Positions 1 through 7,906 of a DNA stretch of 18,988 nucleotides are shown piece by piece (the stretch's first letter is position 1; each line of letters opens with the position of its first letter). The notes below the pieces were generated by a model. That model made no database searches and had not been told where the DNA came from. It was given only the letters and a program-made list of their open reading frames with translations. The DNA is from Bacteroidaceae bacterium (GTDB lineage: Bacteria; Bacteroidota; Bacteroidia; Bacteroidales; Bacteroidaceae): positions 1 to 18,988 of the forward strand of contig JAEDNQ010000021.1 of assembly GCA_016302435.1 (NCBI GenBank), read 5' to 3'. A program made the translations under genes and the position numbers.

Positions 1-6
1 ATTTAA

Positions 7-41
7 AGGCAGGCAGTATATGGGATATATGCTGCCTGCCT
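7..41 (-). terminator. hairpin downstream of ispF, candidate terminator
   Basis: Perfect 10-bp arms (7-16 and 32-41) extend through an AT-rich, partly wobble-paired stem to about 16 bp around a 3-nt loop. On the minus strand the hairpin is followed by TTTAAAT, a weak T-rich tail. It lies about 70 bp past the ispF stop and is the likely end of the leftward transcript. Between it and ispF the plus strand has runs of five to seven G and an imperfect repeat (about 68-84 and 87-102). Confidence 0.55.
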
Positions 42-109
42 GTCGTGTATGGGAATGGGGGAAATGTTGTGTTTAAGGGGGGATGCTGTGTTAGGGGGGG
101 ATTGGAGGG

Positions 110-592
110 TCAGTCGCGCTGGATGAGGGCTACGGCGTAGGCACTGATGCCTTCCTCGCGTCCTGTGAATCCGAGTTTTTCGGTCGTAGTGGCCTTGATG
201 GATATGTCGTCGGGGTCGATGCCCATGACACTGGCAAGGGTGGACTGCATCTCTGGTATGCGTGGGTTGATTTTGGGACGCTCAGCGCAGATGGTGGCGT
301 CGATGTTGGAGATTGTGTACCCCTTGGTGGCTATGAGCTCGACAGTGCGGTGTAGAAGTATCTTGGAGTCGATGTCTTCGTATTCGTTGCCTTTGGTCGG
401 GGGAAAATGGTAGCCGATGTCGCGCATGTTGGCTGCTCCAAGTAGAGCATCACAGATGGCGTGGATGAGGACATCAGCATCTGAATGGCCGAGGAGACCG
501 AGGTTGTGGTCAAACTTGATGCCTCCAAGCCAAAGGTCACGACCTGGGACGAGTTGATGGACATCATAGCCCATGCCTGTGCGTATCTTCAT
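110..592 (-). CDS. ispF: 2-C-methyl-D-erythritol 2,4-cyclodiphosphate synthase
   Basis: Cyclises CDP-methylerythritol 2-phosphate to methylerythritol 2,4-cyclodiphosphate with release of CMP, a step of the cytosolic MEP isoprenoid pathway. The 160-residue product has the full family length. Visible motifs are MGYDVH near the N-terminus (metal ligands D10 and H12), GHSDAD at 35-40 followed by the third ligand H44, DIGYHFPP in place of the usual DIGxHFPDTD, and the signature EKLGFTGREEG near residue 140. The ATG at 592 gives a canonical MKIRTGMGYDVH start. It is the last gene of the leftward array, and another MEP gene, dxr, lies upstream in the same array. The start codon overlaps by ATGA the stop of a short open frame running through the 9-bp repeats after porV. 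Confidence 0.97.
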   Translation of the reverse strand: MKIRTGMGYDVHQLVPGRDLWLGGIKFDHNLGLLGHSDADVLIHAICDALLGAANMRDIGYHFPPTKGNEYEDIDSKILLHRTVELIATKGYTISNIDATICAERPKINPRIPEMQSTLASVMGIDPDDISIKATTTEKLGFTGREEGISAYAVALIQRD

Positions 593-629
593 GATGGATA
601 AGGATTAATGTGAGATGTTGGAAGTGTGT

Positions 630-764
630 CCGGTTTTTCCTGTTTATCCGGACTTTCTGGACTTTCTGGTTTTTCTGGACTTTCCTGACAGTCCGGTTTA
701 TCTGGACTGTCTGGTTTATCCTGACTGTCTGGTTTTTCTGGGCTTTCCTGACTGTCCTGTTTAT
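630..764. repeat. 15 tandem copies of a 9-bp unit at the 3' end of porV
   Basis: Fifteen contiguous 9-mers without a break in phase. Plus-strand variants are ctggacttt, ctggttttt, ctggtttat, cctgactgt and ccggtttat. The array begins on the porV stop codon (761-763) and ends about 40 bp before the ispF start. All units are exactly 9 bp, so one minus-strand frame stays open throughout and reads as [D/E][S/K][P/Q] triplets. The last positions of a unit co-vary: GAT is always followed by AAA, and GAC mostly by AGT. Confidence 0.95.
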
Positions 765-1981
765 CTTCTTCTTCTCTTGCCGAGCAGGTCGCTGATACCG
801 TCCATGTCAAAGGCGAGTGAGAAGCGGAGGGTCTGGTCGAGAGGGTTGGTTTGGGCAGTGGAGATGACGTAGCCTGCGTCGAGGGAGAAGACGTTCATCT
901 TGAAACCCGCACCAAGGGTGTAGTATGTGCGGTTACCTTTGTTGGGGTGCTCGTAGTGGTAGCCGGCGCGGAGGAAGAACTGGTTGTTGTAGGCGTACTC
1001 GAGACCTACACTCCATTGTATCTCCTGCAACTCTTCCTTGAAACCGTTGGGGGCATCGCTGAAGGATTTGAAGATACCGGAGATGGGCGAGATGTTATAG
1101 TAGCCTTCGCCTTCAAGCCATGTGCGGTAGTCAGAGTAGTTCTGTTCGTAGTCGGATGCTTCACCACCTTCTGTCTCTATCATGTGCTGGACGTACTGCT
1201 CCATGGTGGGACGTGAGGGCACGAGCAGTTTGTTGGCATCTGCTGCTATGGAGATGGTGTTGTATTCATCTATGGGCACAAGGAGGGAGAGTCCGAAACG
1301 CAGGTTTGTGGGGATGAACTCGGAGGTGTTGCCATCGTCGTAAGATATCTTGGAACCGATATTGCTGATGTTGAGTCCCCATCCCAACTGGCTCTCGTGA
1401 CCTCCAAGGTTGACGTAGCCGTTGTGGTAGAGAGAGATGTCGGCTGCAAAGGCTGAACCTGGTGTCACTTCATCGTCCTGCTTGTAGGCAAGGTCGGAAT
1501 AGATGAATCGGAGGGCTACTGCAGCTGAGAATGTCTCGGAGAGCATGCGTGAATATGCTACATCGACTGAGAGTTCGTATGGCTTGATGATGGCTGCATC
1601 TTCGTCCATGCTGGTGTATACCTCTCCGAGGGAGAAGTAGCGGAGTGAACCTGAGAGGGCATCGTAGTCGCCAAGGCGGGTGTAGCCTGTGATGTTGGCG
1701 AGGTCGATGTCGCTGACGAGCTGGCGAAGCCATGGAGTATAGTTGAGCGATACGCCTGCACGGCTGATGCAGAAGGGGTATTTGGCTGGGTTCCAATACT
1801 GCGAGTTGACATCGGGGTCTGTGGCTGCTCCTATGTCACCCATACCTGCTGCACGTGCGTCGGGAGCTATGGCGAGCGATGTCACGCCGTGGTATATTGG
1901 GTTGAGCTGGTTTTTGATGTCCTGGGCTTGCATGGCTGATGCCATGAGCAGGGCTGATGTGTATGTTATTATCTTTTTCAT
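761..1981 (-). CDS. porV: type IX secretion system outer-membrane protein PorV
   Basis: Outer-membrane beta-barrel of the type IX secretion system (T9SS), also called LptO. In known systems it receives folded cargo from the translocon and shuttles it to the PorU sortase. The 406-residue product starts with a signal peptide (MKKIITYTSALLMASAMQAQ), then the family hallmark NP...PDARAAGMGDIGAATDPD followed by NSQYWNPAKYPF and LNYTPWLRQLVSDI. The C-terminal half alternates short hydrophobic strands typical of a FadL-like barrel. It ends in a strand plus GISDLLGKRRRR, as other PorV proteins do, which supports the TAA at 761 as the true stop. porU lies directly upstream on the same strand, the arrangement also found in Porphyromonas gingivalis. 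A 9-bp repeat array starts on the stop codon. Confidence 0.95.
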   Translation of the reverse strand: MKKIITYTSALLMASAMQAQDIKNQLNPIYHGVTSLAIAPDARAAGMGDIGAATDPDVNSQYWNPAKYPFCISRAGVSLNYTPWLRQLVSDIDLANITGYTRLGDYDALSGSLRYFSLGEVYTSMDEDAAIIKPYELSVDVAYSRMLSETFSAAVALRFIYSDLAYKQDDEVTPGSAFAADISLYHNGYVNLGGHESQLGWGLNISNIGSKISYDDGNTSEFIPTNLRFGLSLLVPIDEYNTISIAADANKLLVPSRPTMEQYVQHMIETEGGEASDYEQNYSDYRTWLEGEGYYNISPISGIFKSFSDAPNGFKEELQEIQWSVGLEYAYNNQFFLRAGYHYEHPNKGNRTYYTLGAGFKMNVFSLDAGYVISTAQTNPLDQTLRFSLAFDMDGISDLLGKRRRR

Positions 1982-2048
1982 CTATGGAGGAAAGTGTTGG
2001 GTTTGGACGGACAGGATGGGCTTCGCCTGTATGTGTGGGGGCTAAGGC

Positions 2049-2140
2049 TGTCCTGTCACTGTTTATAATATTGAGTTTGGTGACGTATTATTGTTGTCCT
2101 GTCACTGTTTATAATAACGAGTTTGGTGACGTTTTATTGT
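2049..2140. repeat. 46-bp tandem duplication between porU and porV
   Basis: Two adjacent 46-bp copies (2049-2094 and 2095-2140) differ at only three positions. Each contains GTCAC and GTGAC arms about 20 bp apart flanking an AT-rich centre, so each copy could fold into a small hairpin. The pair begins about 12 bp past the porU stop and fills half of the 171-bp porU-porV gap. I found no TAnnTTTG promoter box for porV in this gap. Confidence 0.93.
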
Positions 2141-2152
2141 ATATCCCGTCTT

Positions 2153-5100
2153 TTATTTTGTCACTATGAATTTTTCCGCTTTGGTGTATATGTCGCCTAA
2201 TGGTGATGTCAGGCGGAGGCGCCTCACGTAGATGCCGGGGGCAAGACTGGATGTGTCGTTGCCTGTCTGGATGATGCGTCCTGAGAGGTCGGCTATCTCG
2301 TAGATCTGCTTCATGTCTTCCACTACTTCGAAGGTGTAGGTGCCTTCGCCGAGGTTGTTGAGTGTGTCGAAGGCACGGACAAGGAGGGTGTGTTTGCCTG
2401 CTGCCAGTTGTGGAAGGGTGTAGGATATGGTGCCTGACTTGTAGTCGCCTGCTGATGGTGAGTAGTAGGTGTTGAGGCTGTAGGTCTGAGACTCCTTGCC
2501 GTCAATGATGGCTACTATGTCGTGGCCCAGACCGCTGCCTGTGGTGTTGATGCCGCTCTCGTCGAAGAGGTCGATACGGATGGTGGGGGTCTGGATGGTA
2601 TAGGAGATGTCGCTGGTTGTGTAGCCGTCACAGTAGGCTGTAATGGTCGGGCCAATGGTGTCGGTAGTCTCTTCTATGGCAGAACCGCCTACGAGGAAGT
2701 TGGAGTAGCGTCCGTTGGCTTCGAGGGTTTTGTCACTGTTGATGGCATGGACATACATGAGGCCTGACTCGTTGGAGTAGTTGATGTCGAGTGGCACGGG
2801 GAAGGTGAAGGTAAACTTGCCTCCGCGGATGGAGTCTGCTCCTGTGTAGAGTAGGCGTGTGCGGTTATTGAACTCGAAGGGTTCGACATCTTCGTTGGCA
2901 TTGTTGAGGCAGACGATATGTTCTTCGCTATCGTAGACGGTGGGAGAGATGATGCCGTCGAAGTCAGTGACGGTATTGCCGTCGGTGTCGACGATGCTGC
3001 CCTCGACGGTGACAATCTGTCCTGCTGAGACATAGGGTGAGGTCTCGCTGTCGGCAGGGAGGCTGTTGAAGCGGTCTATCTTGACATGGTAGGTTGGGGG
3101 CACCATGCGGAGGGCTGGGTCGCCGAGCAGGATGAAGTGTGTCTTGTTGATTGTGTCAAGTTCGGTGTAGACTTTTTTGGAGTCGAGGATGTCTACCTTG
3201 GCCTGTGCTAAGGCTTCGCCTATGGTGTAGTACTCGCCGTTGTTCTTGCGTGTGAGGAGGCGAGACATTAGGTTGCGGTTGAGGGTGCGGTTGGGTGATG
3301 AATATACGGTGCGTGAGGTTCCGATGAAGCCCATGGCTCCTCCCTGATTGTTGAGGAGAGCTTCACAGGCGAGATTGTTGGTGTTCATGTCGAATGGAGC
3401 TACGTCGCAGGCTGCTGTTATCCATAGTGGAAGTCGTGGTGAGGACCAGTTTTGGAAATCAGCGGTCTTGAGCACCTGCTCGTGAGAGAGTGTGTAAGGG
3501 GCGCCATGACCTGTGTAGTTCATGATGAGTGCTCCTTCTTGCATGGTCTTGTTGACCTCAGAGTAGGCCCCTGGGTAGCCATTTCCTGTGGAGGTCTGCT
3601 CACGCTTGTAGCTGTCCCAGTAGATGCGCTTGAAGTTGTAGCTGGGGTTGATGGCCTGGGAGGCGGTGAGGACATTTTCTGCATCTTCCATGTGGATATT
3701 GGCATTGCCGTCGTCAGCCATCATGCAGATGGTGTTTTTCCATGCTCCGCCGTAGGTGTTGAACATGTAGCCGATGAGTTTGTCAACAACGACCTTTGCT
3801 TCTGCTGCAGAGGAGACGGGCAGGCGGCCCACTCCGCAGTCGGGGCGTTCCTTGAGGGGAGATATGCCCTTGCCGTCAGCGAGGAGGGTGAAGTAGTCTT
3901 CTGCTATGTATGACTTGGTGTGTGACCAGGAGTTGTCTGACTCGTAGGCGAGGAGATAGTCGTCTTGGGAGCGTCGGGAAAAGCCGGATGTGATGAGGCG
4001 GTTGTCCCACATGCAGTTGCCGAAGAGAAGGATGTTGAGGCTGCCTGGTTCTGTGCCTGTGAGGGGCGATGAGGTGTACTGGCGGTCGTATAGCATCTTC
4101 ATGATGCGGCGGTAGGCTGTGGCGTCGGGGGTGCCTGATGAGAACTCATTGTATACCTTGTCTGCTTCGACCACTGCACAGCGTATGCCGTCTCTCTCTC
4201 TGTGGGCCTGGGCTAAGCGTTCTGCCTGCTGGGTGAGCTTGCCATTGGCTGGGACGATGATGAGGAGGTTGATGCTGTCGAGGGCATGGAGGTTCTGGTT
4301 GGGTATGACTCCCATGTTCTCGGGGGTAGGAAAGACGGCGTTGGTCTTGACGGCTATGTAACGGTTGTGGATGGAAGGGGCGTTGATGCCTACTTTGTAT
4401 GATGAGCCTGTCAGTGTGCCTTGGAGGGAGTGGGTGGATGTAGGGGTGGTGATGTCCCACACGGAGGTCTGGGCATCTGCTCCATCTATGGAGAAGGCTG
4501 TTGTGGAGGTGGTGTTGGGACTGAAGACTACGTAGTCTTTGCCTTCAAGGCTGAGGTTGGCTGGATAGCTGAGGCGAAGGTAGTCGAGATGGCCTGCTGT
4601 GCCTGCCGCGCGTGTGTGCTTGAGGGTGAAGGATGCTGAGCTCATCGTGCGGTCGTAGAGGGTGAAGGTCTTGCTGGAGACAGATGCGTAGAGGTAGTTC
4701 TGAAGTGCTGAGAAGGTGAGGCTGCCTATGTTGTCGCTGCCTGAGGAGACTGTCAGGGTGGAGGATGATGTGCCTGCTGCACCGAACTTGACATCGAGGA
4801 TTATGTCGCCGCAGCTGGTGTTGTCGAGTTTGAGATTGTATGTCTTGGTGTTTCCGTTGGCGTAGTCGTACTGTTCGAAGAAGGTACGGCCTGTGTTGAG
4901 GAAGGAGTAGGAGTCTTCCTCGTGGAGGGTGTGGGCGAGATAGGTTGTCTGGGGGGTGGCGGAACTGCTGGTCGCCACGACGGATGGGAAGGTTGCGGGT
5001 GTGCCGTTGCCTTCGGTGAGGAAATAGTAGATGTGGGTGGAATAGGGATTGTTGCGGTGGGTGTATGCGTTGCCGTTAGGGAGTTTTGTCCAGCGTGTGG

Positions 5101-5419
5101 TGCCGCAGGAGTAGAAGAGAAGGGTGCCGTTGTCGCGACGGTAAAGGGGTATCTCGGTGAGGTCGTCGTCGAGGCGTTCTATGCACTCTTCTGGTAGGAA
5201 AGGCAGGTTGTAACCATAGAGCTTGACGGCAGAAGGGTCTGAGAAGCCCATGCTCTTCAGTGTGGAGGATGTGAGCTGGTAGACTCCTTCGGAGGGAACA
5301 CGTATCTTGACCCAACGGCCGGTGGAGAGGACGGACTGCTGGGTGTAGCGGGATTGTCCCTTGGATGGGATGGATAGGACTAAGAGAAGAAGGAGAATAG
5401 TGAGCTTGGATAGAGTCAT
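2153..5419 (-). CDS. porU: type IX secretion system sortase PorU (gingipain-like C25 peptidase)
   Basis: Cell-surface sortase that removes the C-terminal domain of T9SS cargo and joins the cargo to anionic LPS in known systems. The 1088-residue product has a signal peptide (residues 1-22, hydrophobic TILLLLLVLSIPS), a beta-rich N-terminal half, a C25 peptidase domain from about 380 to 770 and C-terminal Ig-like modules. The catalytic pair is visible: H638 in MNYTGHGAP and C671 in WITAACDVAPFD, with LLFGNCMWDNR earlier in the domain. The last 80 residues (EIADLSGRIIQ...GIYVRR) resemble a type A T9SS C-terminal domain, which PorU is known to retain. Length is normal for the family. porV follows immediately. 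Nothing is truncated or missing. Confidence 0.95.
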   Translation of the reverse strand: MTLSKLTILLLLLVLSIPSKGQSRYTQQSVLSTGRWVKIRVPSEGVYQLTSSTLKSMGFSDPSAVKLYGYNLPFLPEECIERLDDDLTEIPLYRRDNGTLLFYSCGTTRWTKLPNGNAYTHRNNPYSTHIYYFLTEGNGTPATFPSVVATSSSATPQTTYLAHTLHEEDSYSFLNTGRTFFEQYDYANGNTKTYNLKLDNTSCGDIILDVKFGAAGTSSSTLTVSSGSDNIGSLTFSALQNYLYASVSSKTFTLYDRTMSSASFTLKHTRAAGTAGHLDYLRLSYPANLSLEGKDYVVFSPNTTSTTAFSIDGADAQTSVWDITTPTSTHSLQGTLTGSSYKVGINAPSIHNRYIAVKTNAVFPTPENMGVIPNQNLHALDSINLLIIVPANGKLTQQAERLAQAHRERDGIRCAVVEADKVYNEFSSGTPDATAYRRIMKMLYDRQYTSSPLTGTEPGSLNILLFGNCMWDNRLITSGFSRRSQDDYLLAYESDNSWSHTKSYIAEDYFTLLADGKGISPLKERPDCGVGRLPVSSAAEAKVVVDKLIGYMFNTYGGAWKNTICMMADDGNANIHMEDAENVLTASQAINPSYNFKRIYWDSYKREQTSTGNGYPGAYSEVNKTMQEGALIMNYTGHGAPYTLSHEQVLKTADFQNWSSPRLPLWITAACDVAPFDMNTNNLACEALLNNQGGAMGFIGTSRTVYSSPNRTLNRNLMSRLLTRKNNGEYYTIGEALAQAKVDILDSKKVYTELDTINKTHFILLGDPALRMVPPTYHVKIDRFNSLPADSETSPYVSAGQIVTVEGSIVDTDGNTVTDFDGIISPTVYDSEEHIVCLNNANEDVEPFEFNNRTRLLYTGADSIRGGKFTFTFPVPLDINYSNESGLMYVHAINSDKTLEANGRYSNFLVGGSAIEETTDTIGPTITAYCDGYTTSDISYTIQTPTIRIDLFDESGINTTGSGLGHDIVAIIDGKESQTYSLNTYYSPSAGDYKSGTISYTLPQLAAGKHTLLVRAFDTLNNLGEGTYTFEVVEDMKQIYEIADLSGRIIQTGNDTSSLAPGIYVRRLRLTSPLGDIYTKAEKFIVTK

Positions 5420-5461
5420 AGTGAGTGGGGTTGAGGGGTGGAGGAGCCGGGAATGGGAGGG

Positions 5462-5588
5462 TGGGGCTGGCTTGGAAAGCCCGATGACCTGACGGAGCGG
5501 CAGATGGGGGCGAGCTTGGGAAGCCCGGTGACCTGACGGAGCGGCAGATGGGGGCGGGCTTGGGAAGCCCGGTGATTTGATGGAGCCG
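5462..5588. repeat. three tandem 44-bp units between FAH-family gene and porU
   Basis: Units at 5462-5505, 5506-5549 and 5550-5588 (the last one diverged, running into the FAH stop codon). Each carries a gcttgggaagccc core, a potential hairpin with about 6-bp arms and a ggg loop, followed by tgacctgacggagcggcagat or a variant. The 20-bp core of the third unit (5552-5571) recurs exactly at 7863-7882 in front of rseP. The remaining gap up to porU (5420-5461) holds G-rich sequence with no recognised site. Confidence 0.93.
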
Positions 5589-6221
5589 TCACTTGATGCG
5601 GAGCTCGAGAAGCTTGGTGTCGCCTATGTATGCTTCGAGTTTGTCACCTTCGTGGACAGGACCAACACCTACGGGGGTGCCTGTAAAGATGAGGTCGCCG
5701 GTCTTCAGTGTGAAGAACTTGGAGGCGTGGGCGATGATGTGGTCGATGGTGTGTATCATGTCGGCTGTGTGGCCTGACTGTACGAGCTGACCGTTGAGGG
5801 TGGAGTGGAAATGGATGTCCTGGACATCGCAGCCAAGGCTGTCCTTGGATATGAACTTGCCTAAGGCTGCACTTCCATCGAAGCTCTTGCAGCATTCCCA
5901 GGGGTGACCTTGGGCACGAAGCGTGTTTTGTAGATCACGGGCTGTGAAGTCGATGCCGACGGTGAGTTCGTTGTAATAGCGGTGGGCGAAACGCTCGCTG
6001 ATGTCCTTGCCTACGCGGGCTATCTTGACGACTATCTCCGTCTCGTAGTCAAAGCGTTCGGCAAAGTCGGGAACAAAGAAGGGCTTGCCTGGTTGGATGA
6101 TGCTCGAGTCAAACTTGGAGAAGAGAACTGGCTCTGTATGTAATAACGATGTTTCTTCTTCTTTAGTATGTAGCTCGGCTATATGTTTGGCATAGTTCAT
6201 GCCTACTGCAAGAATTTTCAT
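5589..6221 (-). CDS. fumarylacetoacetate hydrolase family protein
   Basis: A 210-residue single-domain member of the FAH superfamily, similar in size to FAHD1/YcgM-type acylpyruvate hydrolases and oxaloacetate decarboxylases. Metal ligands are recognisable as E60 and E62 in DYETEIVVKI and D91 in GIDFTARD. KSFDGS (112-117) and DLIFTGTPVGVGPV near the C-terminus are further family signatures. The substrate cannot be told from sequence: in this superfamily the same fold serves acylpyruvate hydrolysis, oxaloacetate decarboxylation and aromatic-degradation steps. It has no signal peptide, so it is cytosolic. It sits between rseP and porU on the same strand with repeat-filled gaps on both sides, and the context gives no functional clue. 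The start MKILAVGMNYAKH is canonical. Confidence 0.92.
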   Translation of the reverse strand: MKILAVGMNYAKHIAELHTKEEETSLLHTEPVLFSKFDSSIIQPGKPFFVPDFAERFDYETEIVVKIARVGKDISERFAHRYYNELTVGIDFTARDLQNTLRAQGHPWECCKSFDGSAALGKFISKDSLGCDVQDIHFHSTLNGQLVQSGHTADMIHTIDHIIAHASKFFTLKTGDLIFTGTPVGVGPVHEGDKLEAYIGDTKLLELRIK

Positions 6222-6243
6222 GCTTTTTATGAGTTTTGAGAAT

Positions 6244-6334
6244 AGAAGCTATTGAAGCTATAGAGGCTATAGAAGCTATAGTAGCTATAGAGAGTTATAG
6301 TAGCTATAGAAACTATAGCTTCTATTACCTATAT
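6244..6334. repeat. about nine tandem copies of a 9-bp unit (agaagctat) after rseP
   Basis: Units agaagctat, tgaagctat, agaggctat, agaagctat, agtagctat, agagagttat (10 bp), agtagctat, agaaactat and agcttctat run from 6244 to 6325. A decayed tacctatat follows that includes the rseP stop codon. The repeated CTATAG and TAGCTA palindromes allow hairpins; the best is 6298-6309 with 6313-6324 (11 of 12 pairs, loop aaa) directly after the rseP stop. The array fills nearly the whole 107-bp gap between rseP and the FAH-family gene. Confidence 0.94.
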
Positions 6335-7801
6335 TCCAAAGATGCGTAGGAGGTCATTGCCGTTGGCAAAGATCATGAGGGCTAAGAGTATGTACATGCC
6401 GAAGTACTGGACGACGAGAAGGAAGTTGTCGCTGAGACGACGACGGCTGATGAGCTCGAAGGTGGCGAAGAGGGCATGGCCTCCGTCGAGTGCCGGTATG
6501 GGCAGCACGTTGATAAAGCCGAGGGCTATGGACAGGAAGGCTGTGAGTAGCCAGAACTTGTGCCAGTCCCATGTCTGTGGGAAGATGTTGCCGATGGAGG
6601 CAAAACCTCCGACTTGGCGTGCTCCCTTTGCTGTGAAGACATATTTCATCTGGTCCACATAGCTTGTGAGAGTGCGGTGGGCATATTTCACTCCTGCAGG
6701 GAAGGACTCGAAGAAGCCGTAGTGGCGTGTGGTTACTTTGTCCTGATAAGGCATGGCATTGGCAAAGCCAAGGGTGAACTCGGGGGTGAGGGTCACTTTT
6801 TTGCTTATAGTGTCGTTTATGACGATGGTTGTCATGCGTGCCTTGAGGCTGTCACCGAAGTTTGCCCCTTCTGGTATGGTCTTGCTGAGGGATGCCAGGG
6901 TGTTCTGTACATCGTTGAAGTCGTTGACGGCTATGCCTCCGATGGATGTGATGCGGTCGGTCTTCTGGAGTCCGATGGCTTCGGCTGGGGAGTTGGGAAG
7001 GATGCTGTCGATGGAGAGTGGGGCGAGTATGTTGGCGTATATGGGGGCTTCCATCATGTCGAGGAGGTTCATCTCTTCTGGCATGGTGATGGTAACTTCT
7101 TTACAACTGCGGAGGACAGTGACGGTCTTGGCGTTGGAGATGTCTTGGAGGACGGCTATGCTCCAGGACTCTACATGGTTGTCGTCTGTCTTGATGATGA
7201 TGTCGCCATCGCGGAATCCGTCGGCTTTGGCCTGTTCGCTGAACTTCATTCCATAGGTCATGTCTTCACTCTTGACGTAGCTCTCGCCCCAGGTGAAGAG
7301 TACCATGGCGTAGATGACGAAGGCGGTGAGGAAGTTCATGATGATGCCACCGAGCATGATGATGAGGCGTTGCCATGCGGGGTGGGTGCGGAACTCCCAG
7401 CTTTCGCCTTTAACGTCTTCGTTGCGGATGATGATATTTTTCATCATGTTGGGAAGTTCTTTCCAGAAGCTCTTCTGGCTGTCGTTCTCGTTGAAAGATG
7501 ATTCGTCGACCATGCCTGATATCTTGACGTAGCCACCGAGAGGTATCCATCCGATGCCGTATTCGGTGCCTTCGTATTCGTAGTCGCCGTTGGCTTTCTT
7601 GACGGCTGGCTTTCTGCCTGTGAGCTTGCGCCACCAGTTGCTGTAGGTGCTGAAGAGGCTGAACTTCCAGTCGAAGAATAGGTAAAACTTCTCGACTCTT
7701 ACTTTGAAGAGTTTGGCGGCAAAGAAGTGGCCGCATTCGTGGAGGATGATGAGGAGGGCGAGGGCTATGATGAGCTGGATCGCTTTGATAAGTATTTCCA
7801 T
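6329..7801 (-). CDS. rseP: RseP-type site-2 intramembrane zinc metalloprotease
   Basis: Inner-membrane protease of the M50 family, which cuts membrane-embedded substrates (anti-sigma factors and signal-peptide remnants in known cases). The 490-residue product from the ATG at 7801 opens with MEILIKAIQLIIALALLIIL and the zinc motif HECGH at 21-25. A second membrane segment lies at about 146-170, PDZ-like sequence at about 180-235 and 265-335, and the third zinc ligand D439 in NVLPIPALDGGH (431-442), followed by a last transmembrane segment. The frame is open upstream to 7888, but those 29 residues are translated from a dispersed repeat and a G/C-rich hairpin, and the family starts directly at the first helix, so I use 7801. 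It follows dxr, a common order in Bacteroidota, but across a 301-bp gap. Confidence 0.95.
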   Translation of the reverse strand: MEILIKAIQLIIALALLIILHECGHFFAAKLFKVRVEKFYLFFDWKFSLFSTYSNWWRKLTGRKPAVKKANGDYEYEGTEYGIGWIPLGGYVKISGMVDESSFNENDSQKSFWKELPNMMKNIIIRNEDVKGESWEFRTHPAWQRLIIMLGGIIMNFLTAFVIYAMVLFTWGESYVKSEDMTYGMKFSEQAKADGFRDGDIIIKTDDNHVESWSIAVLQDISNAKTVTVLRSCKEVTITMPEEMNLLDMMEAPIYANILAPLSIDSILPNSPAEAIGLQKTDRITSIGGIAVNDFNDVQNTLASLSKTIPEGANFGDSLKARMTTIVINDTISKKVTLTPEFTLGFANAMPYQDKVTTRHYGFFESFPAGVKYAHRTLTSYVDQMKYVFTAKGARQVGGFASIGNIFPQTWDWHKFWLLTAFLSIALGFINVLPIPALDGGHALFATFELISRRRLSDNFLLVVQYFGMYILLALMIFANGNDLLRIFGI

Positions 7802-7826
7802 GTTGTTTGGGTGTTTGGGGGATTGG

Positions 7827-7840
7827 GGCGTCGGGACGCC
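7827..7840. other. small GC hairpin upstream of rseP
   Basis: ggcgtc and gacgcc (7827-7832 and 7835-7840) are perfect 6-bp arms with a 2-base centre, 26 bp before the rseP start. It could occlude or mark the translation start, or be a remnant of the neighbouring repeats. There is no promoter box next to it. Confidence 0.4.
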
Positions 7841-7862
7841 GATTGATGATTGAAACCGGGAT

Positions 7863-7882
7863 GGGCGGGCTTGGGAAGCCCG
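7863..7882. repeat. dispersed copy of the 44-bp unit core
   Basis: gggcgggcttgggaagcccg is identical over 20 bp to 5552-5571 in the porU-FAH gap. Both copies are preceded by gatggg and followed some 10-15 bp later by ga(c/t)ggag, so a longer element is probably shared. It contains a perfect 7-bp hairpin (cgggctt-ggg-aagcccg). Confidence 0.85.
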
Positions 7883-7906
7883 AAACACCGGACGGAGTAG
7901 AAGGGG

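Noticed and set aside
51..108. Possible G-quadruplex on the plus strand downstream of ispF
   Set aside because: Four G runs exist, but two loops are over 10 nt, and the ispF transcript would carry the C-rich strand. Too weak to call.
6560..7501. 313-codon open frame on the plus strand, rich in D, E, G and V
   Set aside because: It lies wholly antisense to rseP, has no family motifs, and is explained by the G-rich plus strand. The plus-strand frame at 9293-10009 opposite rimM and murA is the same kind of shadow.
7802..7888. 29-residue N-terminal extension of RseP
   Set aside because: It is translated from the dispersed hairpin repeat and a GC hairpin, and it would bury the first membrane helix that normally begins the protein.
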